A stretch of 64,000 nt of DNA from NCBI GenBank assembly GCA_033032175.1, contig CM065308.1:20827590-20891589 (forward strand). Direction: 5' to 3'. Of this stretch, positions 1 through 11,730 are shown in pieces; the first letter of the stretch is position 1, and every line of letters starts with the position of its first letter. Under the pieces are notes generated by a model. The model was not told the origin of the DNA. It saw only the letters and a list, made by a program, of their open reading frames with translations, and did not search any database. Both the position numbers and the translations under genes were made by a program. This DNA is from Saturnia japonica. Lineage: Eukaryota; Arthropoda; Insecta; Lepidoptera; Saturniidae.

Positions 1-139
1 CAGCTGATGGTAGCTAGCCAGATAAACATTAGAAAATACCTAACCAGTATAGTTACCATGCTTTCATCACGATGTTTTCCTTTACCGTAAGCTTAGGTTT
101 AGGTTAATTCCAGCATTCAAACGCCGATCGATCCACAAT
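1..139 (-). repeat. tRNA-derived SINE family B, fragment
   Basis: The stretch with TAGCTAGCCAG followed by a block ending near GCCGATCGATCC matches, in the same orientation, the longer copy at 3155-3440. Further copies lie at 44531-44665 (same orientation) and 51612-51866 (opposite). Read on the minus strand, the better copies start with a tRNA-like head. This copy is cut by the window start and is diverged. Confidence 0.5.
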
Positions 140-150
140 ATTATTTAAGA

Positions 151-1032
151 CTAGCTGACCGGCGCAACTTTGTCTGCGTCACATAAGACAGAGAGAGAGA
201 GAGACAGAAAGAGAGGAGAGATTTAGAAAGAGTGGGTCGTAGGCACTTATAATAATTATATTTTGTTCAAAATGAAATACTTGTGATGACTAACGTATTT
301 ATTTCGATTAGGATTTGTTGGATATATCACAATTACTCACCAGTTTTGTTGAGGTCAGGGTCGGGATACTTGGATTCCACCAGATTCACAGTTTTTTGTA
401 TTTTTCTTAAATTTTTGTCGGCAACGGTGTTCGTGCCGGTGCGCGCGCGCGAGAAGAGGCGGTTAGAATAGTAAGGGTTAGGGGGGTGAAAGGAGCACCA
501 AAATGGTTGACAATTGCGATCCACCAATCAAATTGACCCATATTGAAACGTGTACGTTTTGTTCCGTTTTATGCAGACTTTGACTGAACAGTATTACTAA
601 TACAATGTTTATAAAAACACTTTCGCAAATAATGTATTATTTTGAACAAATTTTATTTCCATAAGAAAGGTTATGTTTTGAGTCAACCTTAAAAAAGTCA
701 TATTATTGTGCTACAGCGGATTGTTTATTTTTTATTTTTAAGAGAAAAAGTTACTTTACGTTACTTTACTTAAAGTAACTAACTATTTACGCAACGCACG
801 CAATAGAAACTCTGTAAAGTAATATTTTTTCCCGTTTTTGTAACATTTTTCATTGATGCTCAGCTCCTATTGGTCGTAGTGAGATGTTATATAACCTATA
901 GCTTTCCTCGATAAATGGCCTATCCAACACAAGAAAATATGTTTTCCATTCGTATCAGTAGTTCTTGAGATTTGCGCGTTCAGCGAAACAAATAAACAAA
1001 CAAACTCTTCAGCTTTATAATATTAGTATAGA
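151..1032 (-). mobile_element. Non-autonomous Helitron, full length
   Basis: Read on the minus strand it begins TCTATACTAATATTATAAAG at 1032 and ends GGTCAGCTAG at 151. The neighbouring host bases are A on the 5' side and T on the 3' side, the A/T target expected of Helitrons. These ends match the common short lepidopteran Helitron type. It has no target duplication, no terminal inverted repeat and no coding capacity. A GA-rich microsatellite sits about 35-65 bp inside the 3' end. A related copy with the same internal blocks lies at 18730-19090. Confidence 0.65.
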
Positions 1033-1107
1033 TTAGACTTTAGATAAATATAATTTTATAAACAGTACTAAAAATAATAATACAAGAATACCATTTTTGA
1101 CAACAAA

Positions 1108-1306
1108 GTAAACCAACTTCAATTATTTCGAGGAGTTCCCTAGTGTATCTTCGAAGTCGAAGGTCCAGTGCCAATGAAATTAAACTACCCTTGAGATATG
1201 CACTTTCTAACGAAAAAAGAATCATCCAAATCGGTTCATAAACAAAGAAGATATAGCTAAACATCCTTAAAAAACGTTAAAATTTAGAAACTCCTTTTTT
1301 GAAGTC
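1108..1306 (-). repeat. Dispersed repeat family A
   Basis: This block, with AACTTCTTTGTTTATGAACC on the minus strand followed by a stretch around CTTCGACTTCGAAGATACAC, recurs at about 3957-4104 (-), 23070-23278 (-), 24300-24475 (+), 43699-43882 (+) and 48818-48985 (-). The copies are 70-90% alike by eye. No coding frame is shared between copies, so it is an untyped interspersed repeat, possibly a MITE or LINE tail. Confidence 0.6.
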
Positions 1307-2559
1307 TAATACAAAGAGATATTAGGTACAAAACAAGTTACTTATTAGAACAAATTATTACAAGTTAACAGATTTGCGCGCAAAAGAAACGGTAAGAGTT
1401 TTAAAAACATTTTTATGAATTAAATCAGTCTTCTGCAAGCCAGTTTGTAAGTACATTAAGATTCTTAAAGGAATGACCTAGACAATTCCAGTCGCGTATA
1501 TACAATGGATGCTCGGATTTCTAGTCGATCTCGTGGAACCGGTCTTGCGGCTTTATGTCTATCCATGTCGTCTTATTTCGCACATACCTGTGTTTATGTG
1601 GGTGTTACCGGTTCGCATTATAACGTTGTACGCATCTATGGTCCTCGGTTACGCCCGTGTTAAACTTATTCCACCAACACTCTTTTTTAACCACAATTTC
1701 CCCTGATATCAACTTGGTCAAACGTTTCATCCATAGATGTGGGTTCAAATCTTATTTGTGTAAAGTAAAATATTAACATGCAACCATAATATGATACATT
1801 ACCATACAATTGTTTTATGCAATTTATTAATTACCATAAGTTCCATAAGTATAAAGAGAATTCACCAAGCTCTGCACAATATGAACTATTTTTATTTATT
1901 TATTTCAGGAAATCTAGAGCTCTTAAATTCTAACATACATACAATAATTAAGTTGACATGTCAATGGTTTTCTGACGCAACCTCGTATCTCAGAAAGTAC
2001 GACTTTTCAGGAAAGACAAAAAATGTTTTATAATGAAATTAAAAAAAAAAAAATTATCAATTTTTTAAAAATATTCAATCTTTTGACAAATTTTTGAGAC
2101 AAGTATAGTATGAAAAACATTTTAACATTATTTTTTCTTTCGTTTTCTGAGATACATGTTTGTTGCAGAGGAAAAAATGAAAATATAAAAAAAAAATTAA
2201 AAAAAATACGTGATTGCGTAACATTCTTTTCAAATAAGAGTACATGAATATATTTATTAAATTATTTTATTTTGAGAACAGATCAACTTTTTAAATCATT
2301 CTTTATCAAATACAAATGTTATTATTAAATTTTTTAATAGTGTTAGTTTTTAATTACTACGTAAGATACACTTTTTGTCTTAATTCTAGTATTATATTAT
2401 TACTATCACATAGTTTTATTAATACTTTCAATCACATTAATTGAATTTTGAAATAGAATTATAAATGAAAAAAATTATAAAATATTATCTTTCATCATTA
2501 CCTATAGATAATATTTACAGGTATGAAAAAACATAATTCTTATTTCTCATTAGAGTATT

Positions 2560-2943
2560 TTAAATTTTCATAAAAAGAATGATAGTCCTTCGGTAATAAT
2601 GGTTTGAGAGATAGTAAGTCCATGTAATTTTGCTTAGTTAATGGAATTTCTTTGGAGTATAAGTCTTTAACTTCAGTTTCTACTGAATACTTCTTATTCA
2701 AACGTTACGGAAGATCTTCCATTCATTATCAAAAGATAATTTAAACATCAATTTGTCTTTACTATATTTCAATCCTCTCAGCTGTAATACAGTTGGTGAA
2801 CCAGTTTTATTTCCAGGCCGAAACGATTTGAAAAATTTCAAATCAGTGTAATTCTTAAAAAAAATGATAATCAAGGTATTTGACTTTGTATGATTTTTTA
2901 ATTCTAGATTCTTGAATAATTTGCACAAAATTACAAGGTGCAT
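2560..2943 (-). pseudogene. Decayed coding fragment of unknown protein
   Basis: Two minus-strand frames look protein-like. One (2943-2698) carries a block around LQLRGLKYSKDKL and FDNEWK. A second frame (about 2680-2545) reads like IPLTKQNYMDLLSLKPLLPK followed by a YHSFYENL-type end. They are in different frames, so at least one frameshift separates them. The composition and the SFY-end pattern resemble the C-terminus of transposon-associated insect proteins, but I cannot name the family. Confidence 0.3.
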
Positions 2944-3154
2944 ACAGCTCGCGATATTTTTTACGTCTTTCTATGGCCGCATGAAATGAATCATGAAAGT
3001 GCGTGTGTGTATGTATGTACTAATTGCATATATTTATCAAATTGTAAATAATATCAATAGCTTTCCCTATAAACGCTGCATTACTGTAAAAAAATATGTC
3101 TAAATTTTCAACTTTCGCATTATATGAATGTATACACCTTAATTACACATATGC

Positions 3155-3440
3155 AGCACTAATGGATATTGTGTGCCACAGATGTTAGCACCCTAAGCCT
3201 AGTGGAACACTGGCTCTCAAGTGTAGCTGCCAGAACACACCTATTGGTGTTTGGCGACTGATTTTCAACTTGAGGGTGGTAGCTAGCCAGGCGGGCATTA
3301 GAAAAAGTCTCACCACCATGATATGGTTTCATCATAACGTTTTCCTTCAGCGGGCGCTGAGGCTCATTGCAGGAATTCGAATACACGTCGATCGACGCGG
3401 AGTCCGTGCACGCTATCAGCTGAGCCATCATTGCTTTAAT
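3155..3440 (-). repeat. tRNA-derived SINE family B
   Basis: On the minus strand the head reads GGCTCAGCTGATAGCGTG (A box-like) and then TATTCGAATTCC (B box-like), as in pol III promoters of tRNA-derived SINEs. The body contains the TAGCTAGCTACC segment shared with the other copies. Long open frames on both strands here are by-products of the repeat, not genes. Confidence 0.6.
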
Positions 3441-4671
3441 GCGTATAGCTTATCATTATTCTTACGTCCCATACTTGCTAGATTGCTTGACCTTTATGGT
3501 AACTGCTCTGCTTCTAAAGGTCGTAGTCTGAAGTTATTTTTCCTCAATAAATCTTCTTTTAAATAAAAATCTTGTGTGCATCTTTATATTTCTTGCTTTT
3601 GAACGAATAGATCGATTGAGCTCATAAGCACATTTCCACTTAATATAAATATTATGTTTTGTCGAAAAGATGCTTCATAGCTATGGTAGGATCCAATAGA
3701 TGGCGATATTGTCGAGCTATTAACCACAGGAAAGAGCAGAACAACATCAGTTAGACCAACTATATAGTAAGAATGTAAAGATTTCCTTCACTTGTCCGCA
3801 TTGCCCAAACAATGTCACGTAAAATACCTTCGAAGTTACAAAGCACGCAATGCAATGACGTAAGTTAATGGAAAAATAAGATCAATGTGTGTGTTACAAA
3901 AAAAGAAAACTTGCTTCAATGATTTTGAAATATTTTTAATTGAAAGTTCAATGCAACCGAAATTTTAATGGGACAATCCATTCAAAAAAAAAAAAGAGAT
4001 TCATCTAAACCGCATCACGAACTAAGAAGTATTAGCGGAACATCCTTAAAAAATAGGTACCTATAATGAAATAAGGACCTTCTCTTTCTTTTGAAGACGG
4101 TTTTAAAAATCACTGGGTTTAATAAGATTTTAGTGGTTTTTCAATAAAAAATTTAACCTTGACCTAATGCTACTGTATGTCATAGAACTGGTCAATTATG
4201 AAGTAAATACAGAATTACGTTCTTCGGTAGGATGTTAATGGACTGTATTGCGGTTATCCTTTTTACCGCAATATTGTATGACTGTAGGCAATATTAATTA
4301 GTGTTACTTATGTCGATGGGTATTGTAAAAGTTGTGCGGTAGGGGGAACGCATTCAGGTATGAAGTTTAAATTTTTTTTATTATATAATTTAAAAAGTCA
4401 GTTAGTTGCCATTATAAATAACACGTCGATGTACGTTTTAAATTAGGACATGCCATACAAAATAGTACATTGTATCTTGAGGGAGCTGAACAAGGAATTA
4501 CGTAAACAAAATAATGTAAAAAAAAATATGTAAGTAAGCCTAAATATTGAAAATTATACTTAGTGACTGTACAGTTTTTAATGAATATTACTTCACAATA
4601 CTGGTCAATCAAAAATTAAAAAATTTGCGATGAGCGGGTTTTTATGCGGTTGGCGAGCTAGTGTTCCCTAG
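3441..4671. other. AT-rich gene-free stretch with one repeat copy
   Basis: Positions 3957-4104 hold a diverged minus-strand copy of dispersed repeat family A. The rest is AT-rich sequence in which I see no gene or further structure. Confidence 0.45.
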
Positions 4672-4903
4672 CAGTGGTCGGCAAACTAATTAGCGAAGGG
4701 GCCAAATATCAACATTACAACAATTTAAAAAATTGGGAGCCAAATTTGCTTGTTTAGTAAACTTTTATTACACTAAATAAGTAGTACACTAAATAAAACT
4801 AAATTTCATACTTAATAAATATTTATTAATACGAACTATTTGCTTGCATCTTCTTGACCAAAGAGCCACATGCGGCTCTGAAGCCGGACTTTGCCGACCA
4901 CTG
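4672..4903. mobile_element. hAT-type MITE
   Basis: The ends are inverted repeats: CAGTGGTCGGCAAA on the left and TTTGCCGACCACTG on the right. The hexamer CCCTAG flanks both sides (4666-4671 and 4904-4909) and is probably what remains of a target duplication. CAGTG termini are usual for hAT elements. The 232-bp length and lack of coding capacity make it a non-autonomous copy. Confidence 0.6.
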
Positions 4904-5650
4904 CCCTAGATAATACAAAGTCTATTATTTTGTGTATACAACGTAGTACTTTATAATTTGTGGTATTAATGATCAAAGTTCAAAAACCATCAGACCCAAC
5001 TCATGACCACTTAGAGGGGCCCCGCCCGAACTGCAATGCTTGAAATTTAGCGACTGCTTGAGGAAGAGTATAGAACCGGCCGTGCACGATCCTCGCCTGC
5101 TCGAATCTCAATACTTGCGAGCGCGTGCACACATTCGTATGTAATAGAGAAAAATAGAGAGATAAAGAGATAGAGAGAGAGAGAGAGAGAAAGTCGCAAG
5201 AGGGGGGCATAATTTTTTTTTCCTTAAGTAGCTAAATCTATGGGTAACTATTTCTACAAGACACTCTTAACGTAAACCGCGTTAAGAAACTTCACTACAA
5301 AAACACTAAATATTTCTGATAAGTTATCGCAAACTAATTTTATATGCAACTGCGTCGTCTTATGCAAATATGGATATCTGCAAAACTGCCTCGGTACAAC
5401 GGCATACAGTACGAGGTCGACGAACTCTAATTTTATGCTTAATTGTATGCAATTTTGAACCTTTTTCCATAGGATCAAAGTAAATGATCACTCTAGCGCC
5501 TAAAGCACTAACTATAATATCTAATGTTACGACTGAACATAAACTGTGTTGTTTACGACCGCGGCACAGAAACTGTTGCTTTTTTAATCAAGCTTTTACT
5601 TCATTGGGGTAGGCATAAGATAATGTATAAATCTTTTGCCCATAATTGAT
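4904..5650. other. Gene-free stretch with GA microsatellite
   Basis: A GA-rich simple repeat occupies about 5150-5196. Otherwise no coding or repeat structure was recognised. Confidence 0.45.
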
Positions 5651-6178
5651 ATTATACAATTAATAAAATTGAAGTATCTCTTTGTAATGGCAAAATAACA
5701 GCTTTTTACTTAATGCGTATGAAAGCATATAGGTACGAAACCTATAACAAAATACCAATATTTAATATAGGCATTTGTCTGTTTGTTCCGGGTAATCTCC
5801 GAAACGGTTAGACCGATTTTAACGGGGCTTTCACTGGCAGATAGCTTTTATATTATAATGAGTAACTTAAGCTACTTTAATTTAAGAAAAAGAATTAGGG
5901 TACAGTACAAATAAATAAAATCTGGTCATGGTGAATCAATTCGGGCGTTTAAATGGCTTACACTGGAGTAAATCATAAGAGATATTTGAAATTCATGTAC
6001 CACATAATTGTAGATAAAAAAAGACATACAAAAAAGTCCACGAAAGCATATATCTATCTTCTAAGGATCACACACAATAAGAATTTAAATAACCGGGAGC
6101 GAGGGTAGCAAAATTCACGCGCGTGCCCGATCGACGGCATTCTGTAGTCCACGCGAGCGCAGCCGCGGGTACAGCTAG
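5651..6178 (+). mobile_element. Non-autonomous Helitron, family 2
   Basis: It begins near TATACAATTAATAAAATTG and ends GGGTACAGCTAG before a T. It matches the element at 47767-48253 over its length, including the block GGGTAATCTCCGAAACGGTT and the 3' terminal GTAGTCCACG region. It has no coding capacity. The 5' terminus is less well preserved than in the other copy. Confidence 0.6.
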
Positions 6179-6473
6179 TTGTTTATAAAGTGCTATGTAT
6201 ATATCACAAATAGGAGATTTTTATCTGCGTGTGATTTTAGATGCCGGCGTGTGGGAGTAGATACGAGAATCCGGTCTGATCGGTCTAGTCGGTCCATAGA
6301 CTATAACCAACAACGAACGGCCAAGACACCGGCCACGACCTGCCAGCGTACTTATTGTCCGCTTTTTATTATATTGTCACCCTAGTGTGAAATATTATAT
6401 CACGAACCGTATGTAAGGACGGTAGCTTATTGTACTAAAGCTTTGTAACAAATCTACTAATAATAATATCTAT

Positions 6474-6715
6474 TCTATACTATATTAAAATAAAGCGGAA
6501 AGGGTTTTTTGTTTGTTTGTTTAAACACGCTAATCTCTTGAACTACCAGTCGGATTCGAAAAATTCTTTTTGTATATGATAGCCAGACTCACGACGAATA
6601 ATATAGGCTGTCTAAGATTAGGCTACAACTCTCAGATAGCCTTAAATATTGATTGTTGTTACGTAACTCGAAAGTCGGAGCCCTAGCGAACTGCTTTATG
6701 CGCGTGCGCTGGCTG
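6474..6715 (+). mobile_element. Helitron family 3, 5' end fragment
   Basis: It begins TCTATACTATATTAAAATAA and continues GCGGAAAGGG with a GTTTGTTTGTTT stretch. About 240 bp match, in inverted orientation, the 5' part of the element at 7456-8027. No CTAG terminus is found downstream, so it is truncated; LINE-like sequence follows. Confidence 0.5.
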
Positions 6716-6734
6716 AACTAAGGTGAAGAGATAT

Positions 6735-6965
6735 TTATGCAGGCCGCATGACAGCGGCGACCGCAGATGGATGTCGATTTCTCCGTGTCTGTCGTTGTGT
6801 TAGAATTGCACTGTGCTTAACAACAGGGACAGAACCGTCAATTTGCCGAGCTACTACTAATATCAAGGTCGACAAAGAGCTATTGAAAACTATGGTATTA
6901 CAAGCGTCCACAGGCTGCCGTAGCCGCTTACCATCAGGCGAGCCGTATGCTTGTTTGCCACTTTA
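6735..6965 (+). repeat. LINE 3'-end-like dispersed repeat
   Basis: The tail GTAGCCGCTTACCATCAGGC followed by GCCGTATGCTTGTTTGCCA recurs at 42073-42115, with a more diverged copy near 53622-53670. The part around 6795-6870 also matches 54245-54330. The recurring fixed 3' ends suggest a LINE tail. The open frame across it has no recognisable domain. Confidence 0.45.
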
Positions 6966-7455
6966 GTTGTATAAAAAAAAGTTCGAAGCGATGACCAAAC
7001 GCACTATCACACAAAATCAGCATCGCTTCAAAACGGTAGTTTTCTATCGCTGTTCTAATGTAGGTACTAAAGAAAGTTTGGGGAAAGTACGCCTACGCTA
7101 AATGAAACAAAGGTTGTTATGTATTCATTTGAATATGAGATATTCATCTACCGAGATATTATGAAAGATATGAGCTATTACCTACATTCGATCAACTCAT
7201 TCCTTTCTAATAATGTCTATGTAGAATTAATTACATAGGTACGTTGTCGTACGACTTCGTGAACTTTGATGATATTGTTACAATGTATATTTTATTATAC
7301 CAACAGAGGGCGTTAGTCAACACGATTCGCGGTATGCATAGTAAAATAATCGAAATCGATCAGATTGATTCGAATTGTAATAGTGAAGTTGGTACCTTCA
7401 ATCCAAGTACAACAGCGACTATCGACCGTTACCTTATAAACCAACTACTTTATTA

Positions 7456-8027
7456 CTAGCTGTGCCCCTCGGTTTCACCCGTATTCATTTTATCCGACAA
7501 ACACCGCAGCGCACCTCCTAAACTATATGTAAACAAATAGCATACTCTAAAGAGCAAAATGTATCTTCATAAAATTTGCTTTATGTTGAAGTAACTTTTG
7601 TTCGTAAGAATTATTCAGCTATATTTAAAAATAATGCTTATAAATCACTTTTTAATTTTCAACAAATCTGTCACAAAATACCCACCTTATTGTAACTTAT
7701 GTATAAGAAATATACATATTATTATGCTATCGCTAATATACAGTATTTATTGTAGAACATTGTATTTCCGTGGTATTTTTAAATATTACGTCAGCGCACG
7801 CGAATAAAGCAGTTCAGGAGGACCTCGACTTCCGAATTTCGTAACTAAAGTAAATATTTAATTTAAGGGTATCTGAGAGTCGTAGCATAACGTTAGGACA
7901 GCCTATATTATTCCTCGAGAATCTGGCTATCATATATAAAAAGAATTTTTCGTATTCGACTGGTAGTTCCAGAGATTAGCGTATTTAAACAAACAAACGA
8001 AAAACTTTTCCGCTTTATTATATTAAA
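7456..8027 (-). mobile_element. Helitron family 3, nearly full length
   Basis: The minus-strand 3' end is GGGGCACAGCTAG at 7456 followed by T. The 5' end near 8027 is altered where the TIR element at 8031 begins. The interior (about 7540-7860) matches a further copy at 52340-52670. About 240 bp of the 5' part form an inverted repeat with 6474-6715. Confidence 0.55.
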
Positions 8028-8030
8028 GTA

Positions 8031-8543
8031 CTACCCGTGCGCGATAAGTTGAGACTCGCCTGGAATGCAACCCTCCGCCCGCTCAACTAACTTCCTCTCA
8101 AGCTCCGGTGTTGTACTGTAGGCAACGCCATTTTTTTAACATCTTAGTCTCGTACTGGCTAACGTCACGAACCACGACGCGCTCCGATTTTATAATCTTA
8201 TTTGATACCGTTTCGTTAATAGTTATTAGAATTACCGCTATATTTTATTGTTATTTTTAGTGTTAAGTTTATTGTTATAATGAAGAGTAAAACTTTACAT
8301 AGAGAAGAGAGAAATCTCATGTTAAAAGTGTTGGACTTTTTTGAAAACGAAAAACAGAAAAACAGTTGTGTTTACCTGTTGATTAGGCAGTATTAAGTTG
8401 TTCCGAGTACATAAATCGCTACATTAAAAAAAATAGCACAGACGAAGTCGCGGGTGGAAACTTGTGATATTTTTTTGTGCACAGTACAACCATGTGTCTG
8501 TTGCGTCACCGCCCCCGGGTCTCAACTTACGGCGCACGGGTAG
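8031..8543 (+). mobile_element. Mariner-like TIR element with truncated transposase start
   Basis: The terminal inverted repeats are CTACCCGTGCGC-GATAAGTTGAGAC and its partner at 8519-8543, with about 2 mismatches in 25 bp. Both ends are flanked by TA, the target duplication of the IS630-Tc1-mariner group. The 513-bp interior holds one short open frame (8280-8396), so the copy is non-autonomous. It lies directly against the 5' end of the Helitron at 7456-8027, apparently having inserted into it. Confidence 0.65.
8280..8396 (+). pseudogene. Remnant of transposase N-terminus (38 codons)
   Basis: The frame starts with ATG and reads MKSKTLHREERNLMLKVLDF before stopping after 38 codons. Acidic/basic helical starts like this (a leading TL-x-x-EER segment and an FFEKEK-like stretch) are seen in insect mariner-type transposases just before the DNA-binding helix-turn-helix. 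No helix-turn-helix or DDE residues follow, because the rest of the gene is missing. The assignment rests on this resemblance plus the flanking TA and inverted repeats. Confidence 0.4.
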
Positions 8544-8545
8544 TA

Positions 8546-9420
8546 GGTACCTATAGATTGTTTTCGTGGTTGGACTTTAAAATCGCTGCCGATGAAATTA
8601 ATGCTGTCAAAGGGTGAGGGGGAAGGTTAGAGGAAAAAATGGGGCAACAAATATTTTTGAGAATTTTTATTTTTCAATTTTGAGGCTATGTCTTTAAAGG
8701 AATTGTACATGAATTTTCAACGAATAATTTTTTGTTATGACCGCAGTTCAACCTAACGTAAACAATTTTATTACAACGAAAAAAATTAAAATATTTCAGT
8801 CAAAACAAAAAACGGCACAAGCTTAAAGTAAGTTGTGTTTTACGTAAACAACACAGTATTTTTCATTCAAAACAGACATACATAATTGAAAAAAAAATTA
8901 CGATCTTCGATACTTTTTGTCCATTTTCAAAAGTGAACTTTGTAACAACTACTTAGAATTGACATTTATAACGTTAGATTTACAATTATTGCGATTTTGA
9001 AATTTAAATTTCTCAAAAACGATTTATTTTGCTGTGTGAAATTTTTTATTTAACCTTAGGTATTACAAAGTGATCTAACTGCAAAAAAAATTGTAGTCTG
9101 AACTCGACAGTAGTGATTCTAAAGCTCAAAGCCCCAAGCCCCAGTCCTCTCTATTGAAGACCGTTAGTGCCATTATCAAGTGAATATAGTGTCATTTTAT
9201 GAAGACTACAGTCATTCAAGTTGATCATAGCAGCTAACAGCAGTACAAGCTCAGAGTGACCTTCTAAAAGAGAATGGACAATGGATTTCTTGTCTCTATC
9301 GCTGTAACCACTTTTGTTATTGGGCCACATCATCACTTCACATGAGCTGAGATTTTTGCCAAATGCTAAATCCATAATTTAAAAAATAAAATTAAAATAT
9401 AGTCAAATTTTACAATAATT
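8546..9420. other. Gene-free stretch
   Basis: AT-rich sequence with an unremarkable 74-codon minus-strand frame at 9151-9375 that has no recognised domain. It lies downstream of the first STPR gene, and its 3' part may hold that gene's 3' UTR. TTTATT at 9421-9426 is a possible AATAAA signal on the minus strand. Confidence 0.4.
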
Positions 9421-9593
9421 TTTATTTCTAGCAATTCATTAAATAAATCCTTTGATAGAAATAAGTTGGTGTGATTATTGAAGTATAATAATATTATTTT
9501 TTATTATTCAAACATGTACTGCCCTTTCATGTCTGTGAAATTAGTTTTCCAAAAGAATCAGTTTTCTTCATTCCAATTTGTTAATGACAGCAA

Positions 9594-10097
9594 TCAGGAC
9601 AATGATTCTTCTTCTATTGGTTCATCTGATTTGGAAGCTTGGGCATCACTCATTAATGTTTCATTATTACATGAGCTACTTAGGTTTGTGGATTCTGCTA
9701 TTTCAGTATTTCTTACAGTTTTATGATAAATTAGCAGTTCTTTAACTGACTGATTAAAGAAGTCTCTATCAAATTTAAGCTCTTGGTATTCCTTGTTCTT
9801 AGCCTGTTCATCAGCAAGTTGCATTCGAGCTGCCAGCAATTGCATACTTCTTTCCCGGCAGGCAGCACGTTCTTTATAGATTTTACTCTGTCTTTTCTTT
9901 GCCATCCTCTCTCTGATCTCTTTGAGCCTTGCTAAACGCATCTCAGGCGTTTCTGCCTGTATTTTAGCTGCAGATCTTGTTCTTGCTTTTGCAAGTCTAA
10001 GATTTTTTTCATTAGGAGTTTCATTTTTTCTTTTTAATTTTAATATCCTTGCATTTTTTGTCCTTTGCCCCAAGGTTGACTTCCGCCGTGAAGACAT
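9594..10097 (-). CDS. STPR-domain small basic protein, copy 1
   Basis: A 167-residue protein. After a basic start (SSRRKSTLGQ) it has four back-to-back 23-residue units at residues 26-48, 49-71, 72-94 and 95-117; the first two begin ETP and contain R/A-rich helical sequence. This is the pattern of STPR (score-and-three peptide repeat) DNA-binding domains, known from silkworm FMBP-1. The C-terminus is acidic, with a conserved FNQSVK...YHKTVRNT segment. The start ATG lies one base after a good minus-strand splice acceptor (TTTCTTTTTCAG), so a non-coding 5' exon is likely upstream. A paralogue lies 1.6 kb away at 11731. DNA binding is inferred from the family, not shown. Confidence 0.7.
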   Translation of the reverse strand: MSSRRKSTLGQRTKNARILKLKRKNETPNEKNLRLAKARTRSAAKIQAETPEMRLARLKEIRERMAKKRQSKIYKERAACRERSMQLLAARMQLADEQAKNKEYQELKFDRDFFNQSVKELLIYHKTVRNTEIAESTNLSSSCNNETLMSDAQASKSDEPIEEESLS

Positions 10098-10473
10098 TCT
10101 GAAAAAGAAACTGTTTTCATTTTATTAATTGTATGAAAACAAATTACTTGAATAATCTTTAACAATTGTGTGATAACTCATTTGGGACATGAATTGATTG
10201 TTGATCACCATGGATTGAGCATTATTTTGTTAACTTTATAATGTATTGTTAGTTTTATTTTAAATTTCAACAAAAGGAAACTGAGAAAGACAAGATATAG
10301 GGAAAAGAAAAAGCTTTTGTTTTCTAGAACAATAAGATGAATGAATGTTGAAAACAAGCTATATGTAATGGGAATATTGTAAAATACACATAGAAAATAA
10401 AACATTTGAAATATAAGTGATTTATAAATATGGAGGATAAGTATTGGTATGATAACAGAATTTATTAGCTGAC

Positions 10474-10758
10474 TAGCTTAAGACAAGCTGTCTCCTCTGT
10501 GGTTTATATTTATTCAAACAACTCAACTGCCAATGCACCCATGTACCCTATCTTCATTCTTACTTACTGTACTTTTCTACAGATTGCCAACTTACTTAAC
10601 ATTCATAATCAATACTCTGCTTTTAAACGCTGTAGCATTAATTTCCATAGCTTGTAACTTTCCTCAATGAATAAACTATAAAATGCAAAAAGAATTATAG
10701 AATATAACTGGTAGTTTCAAAAATTATCATGTTCAAACAAACGCTTATGTTAAGTATA
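10474..10758 (-). mobile_element. Helitron copy, short
   Basis: CTAG at 10474 marks the minus-strand 3' end. The 5' end near 10758 keeps the TCTATACTTAACAT start and the GTTTGTTTGAAC block seen in other copies. Its interior resembles 47480-47755. It is non-coding. Confidence 0.4.
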
Positions 10759-10767
10759 GATTATACT

Positions 10768-10920
10768 GCTAAGTTTTTTTTTGTGTGTGGACAAGGACTT
10801 TAGTTGAGGAGGAACAATGTCCAAACGGTCGAAGTATTTATACGGCCGCGTCATGTAAATACTAAGGCATAAGCCTCTATCTCTCTGGGTAGGTATCACG
10901 ATTTACACAGAAATTGCATA
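10768..10920 (+). repeat. Dispersed repeat family D, copy 1
   Basis: It starts TTTTTTTTTGTGTGTGGACAA, includes AATGTCCAAACGGTCGAAGT and ends with TCACGATTTACACA. The only other copy seen is at 13548-13670. Each copy sits upstream of one STPR gene on the minus strand, and similarity continues past it (to about 11070 and 13840). Confidence 0.55.
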
Positions 10921-11730
10921 AATAACAAAAAATAACATCTTGTTCCTATAGAACAAAATTGATTGTAAGAATGAAACCAATTAACCTATAACCTCAACTT
11001 TATGAAAATGCACATTTTCAGAATAATAGTAATACATACTTGTTATTTATAATGGGATCTTTTTATAACACATTTTACAATTCAATTGCGGATTGCAATT
11101 TAGTACAGTTTGATGTCAAATGTCAAGACAGTCAACTTCAACTGCCAAACGCCCATTTTTACGTTTCTCATTTACAATGAAACGAACTTTGTATGAACTC
11201 ACTAACCATAGAGTACTAACACCTAACACGAAAACGAAATGTCAGATACTTTTAGACAAATATTTATTTTGTAAACAAGGACAATCGTATTTTTTGTAAC
11301 AAGTTAAACACAGTAATATGTCCACAGAACAATATAATTAATATAAACCTGTTATGTCACGTACATTTTTGTAAGCTTATTTTTTATTGTTAGGACTTTT
11401 AGATACGTGTCCTTTAAGCCTAAATTCCAACTATTTTCAAATTTTCCATCACTCTAACAATATATGCTGCAGAAATAGGTGTGTCGCTTCTGTGATAAAA
11501 TTTTGTACAGGTTAACACTTTTACGTGTATATTTTAAAATTAAAGACACAAAAATTTTATTTTTCTATATTTATTGAAATTAATTACACACATCAAGGTA
11601 GTTGCGATACTTTGTTATTGAATATTTTTTATTAAATGAAATGTATACAGCCTTTTAGGCTTTTCACCATCTATTAAAACATTTATCTAGAAGAATCGGT
11701 TTTCTTCATTCCCGTTTCTTAATGACAGAA

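Larger units (their letters stand above)
1033..3154. other. AT-rich gene-free stretch
   Basis: Apart from a dispersed repeat near 1108-1306 and a decayed coding fragment near 2560-2943, nothing recognisable is seen. Homopolymer A and T tracts are frequent (around 2040 and 2190). Short open frames in this stretch show no domain or motif. Confidence 0.5.

Noticed and set aside
1509..1706. 65-codon hydrophobic frame
   Set aside because: No homology signal, no start context, and the length is expected by chance.
3159..3566. Overlapping 90- and 98-codon frames on both strands
   Set aside because: Mostly inside a SINE copy; the same peptide pieces recur at 51.6 kb because the repeat does.
9151..9375. 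74-codon frame downstream of STPR copy 1
   Set aside because: No recognised motif and no counterpart identified downstream of copy 2; probably chance or 3' UTR.
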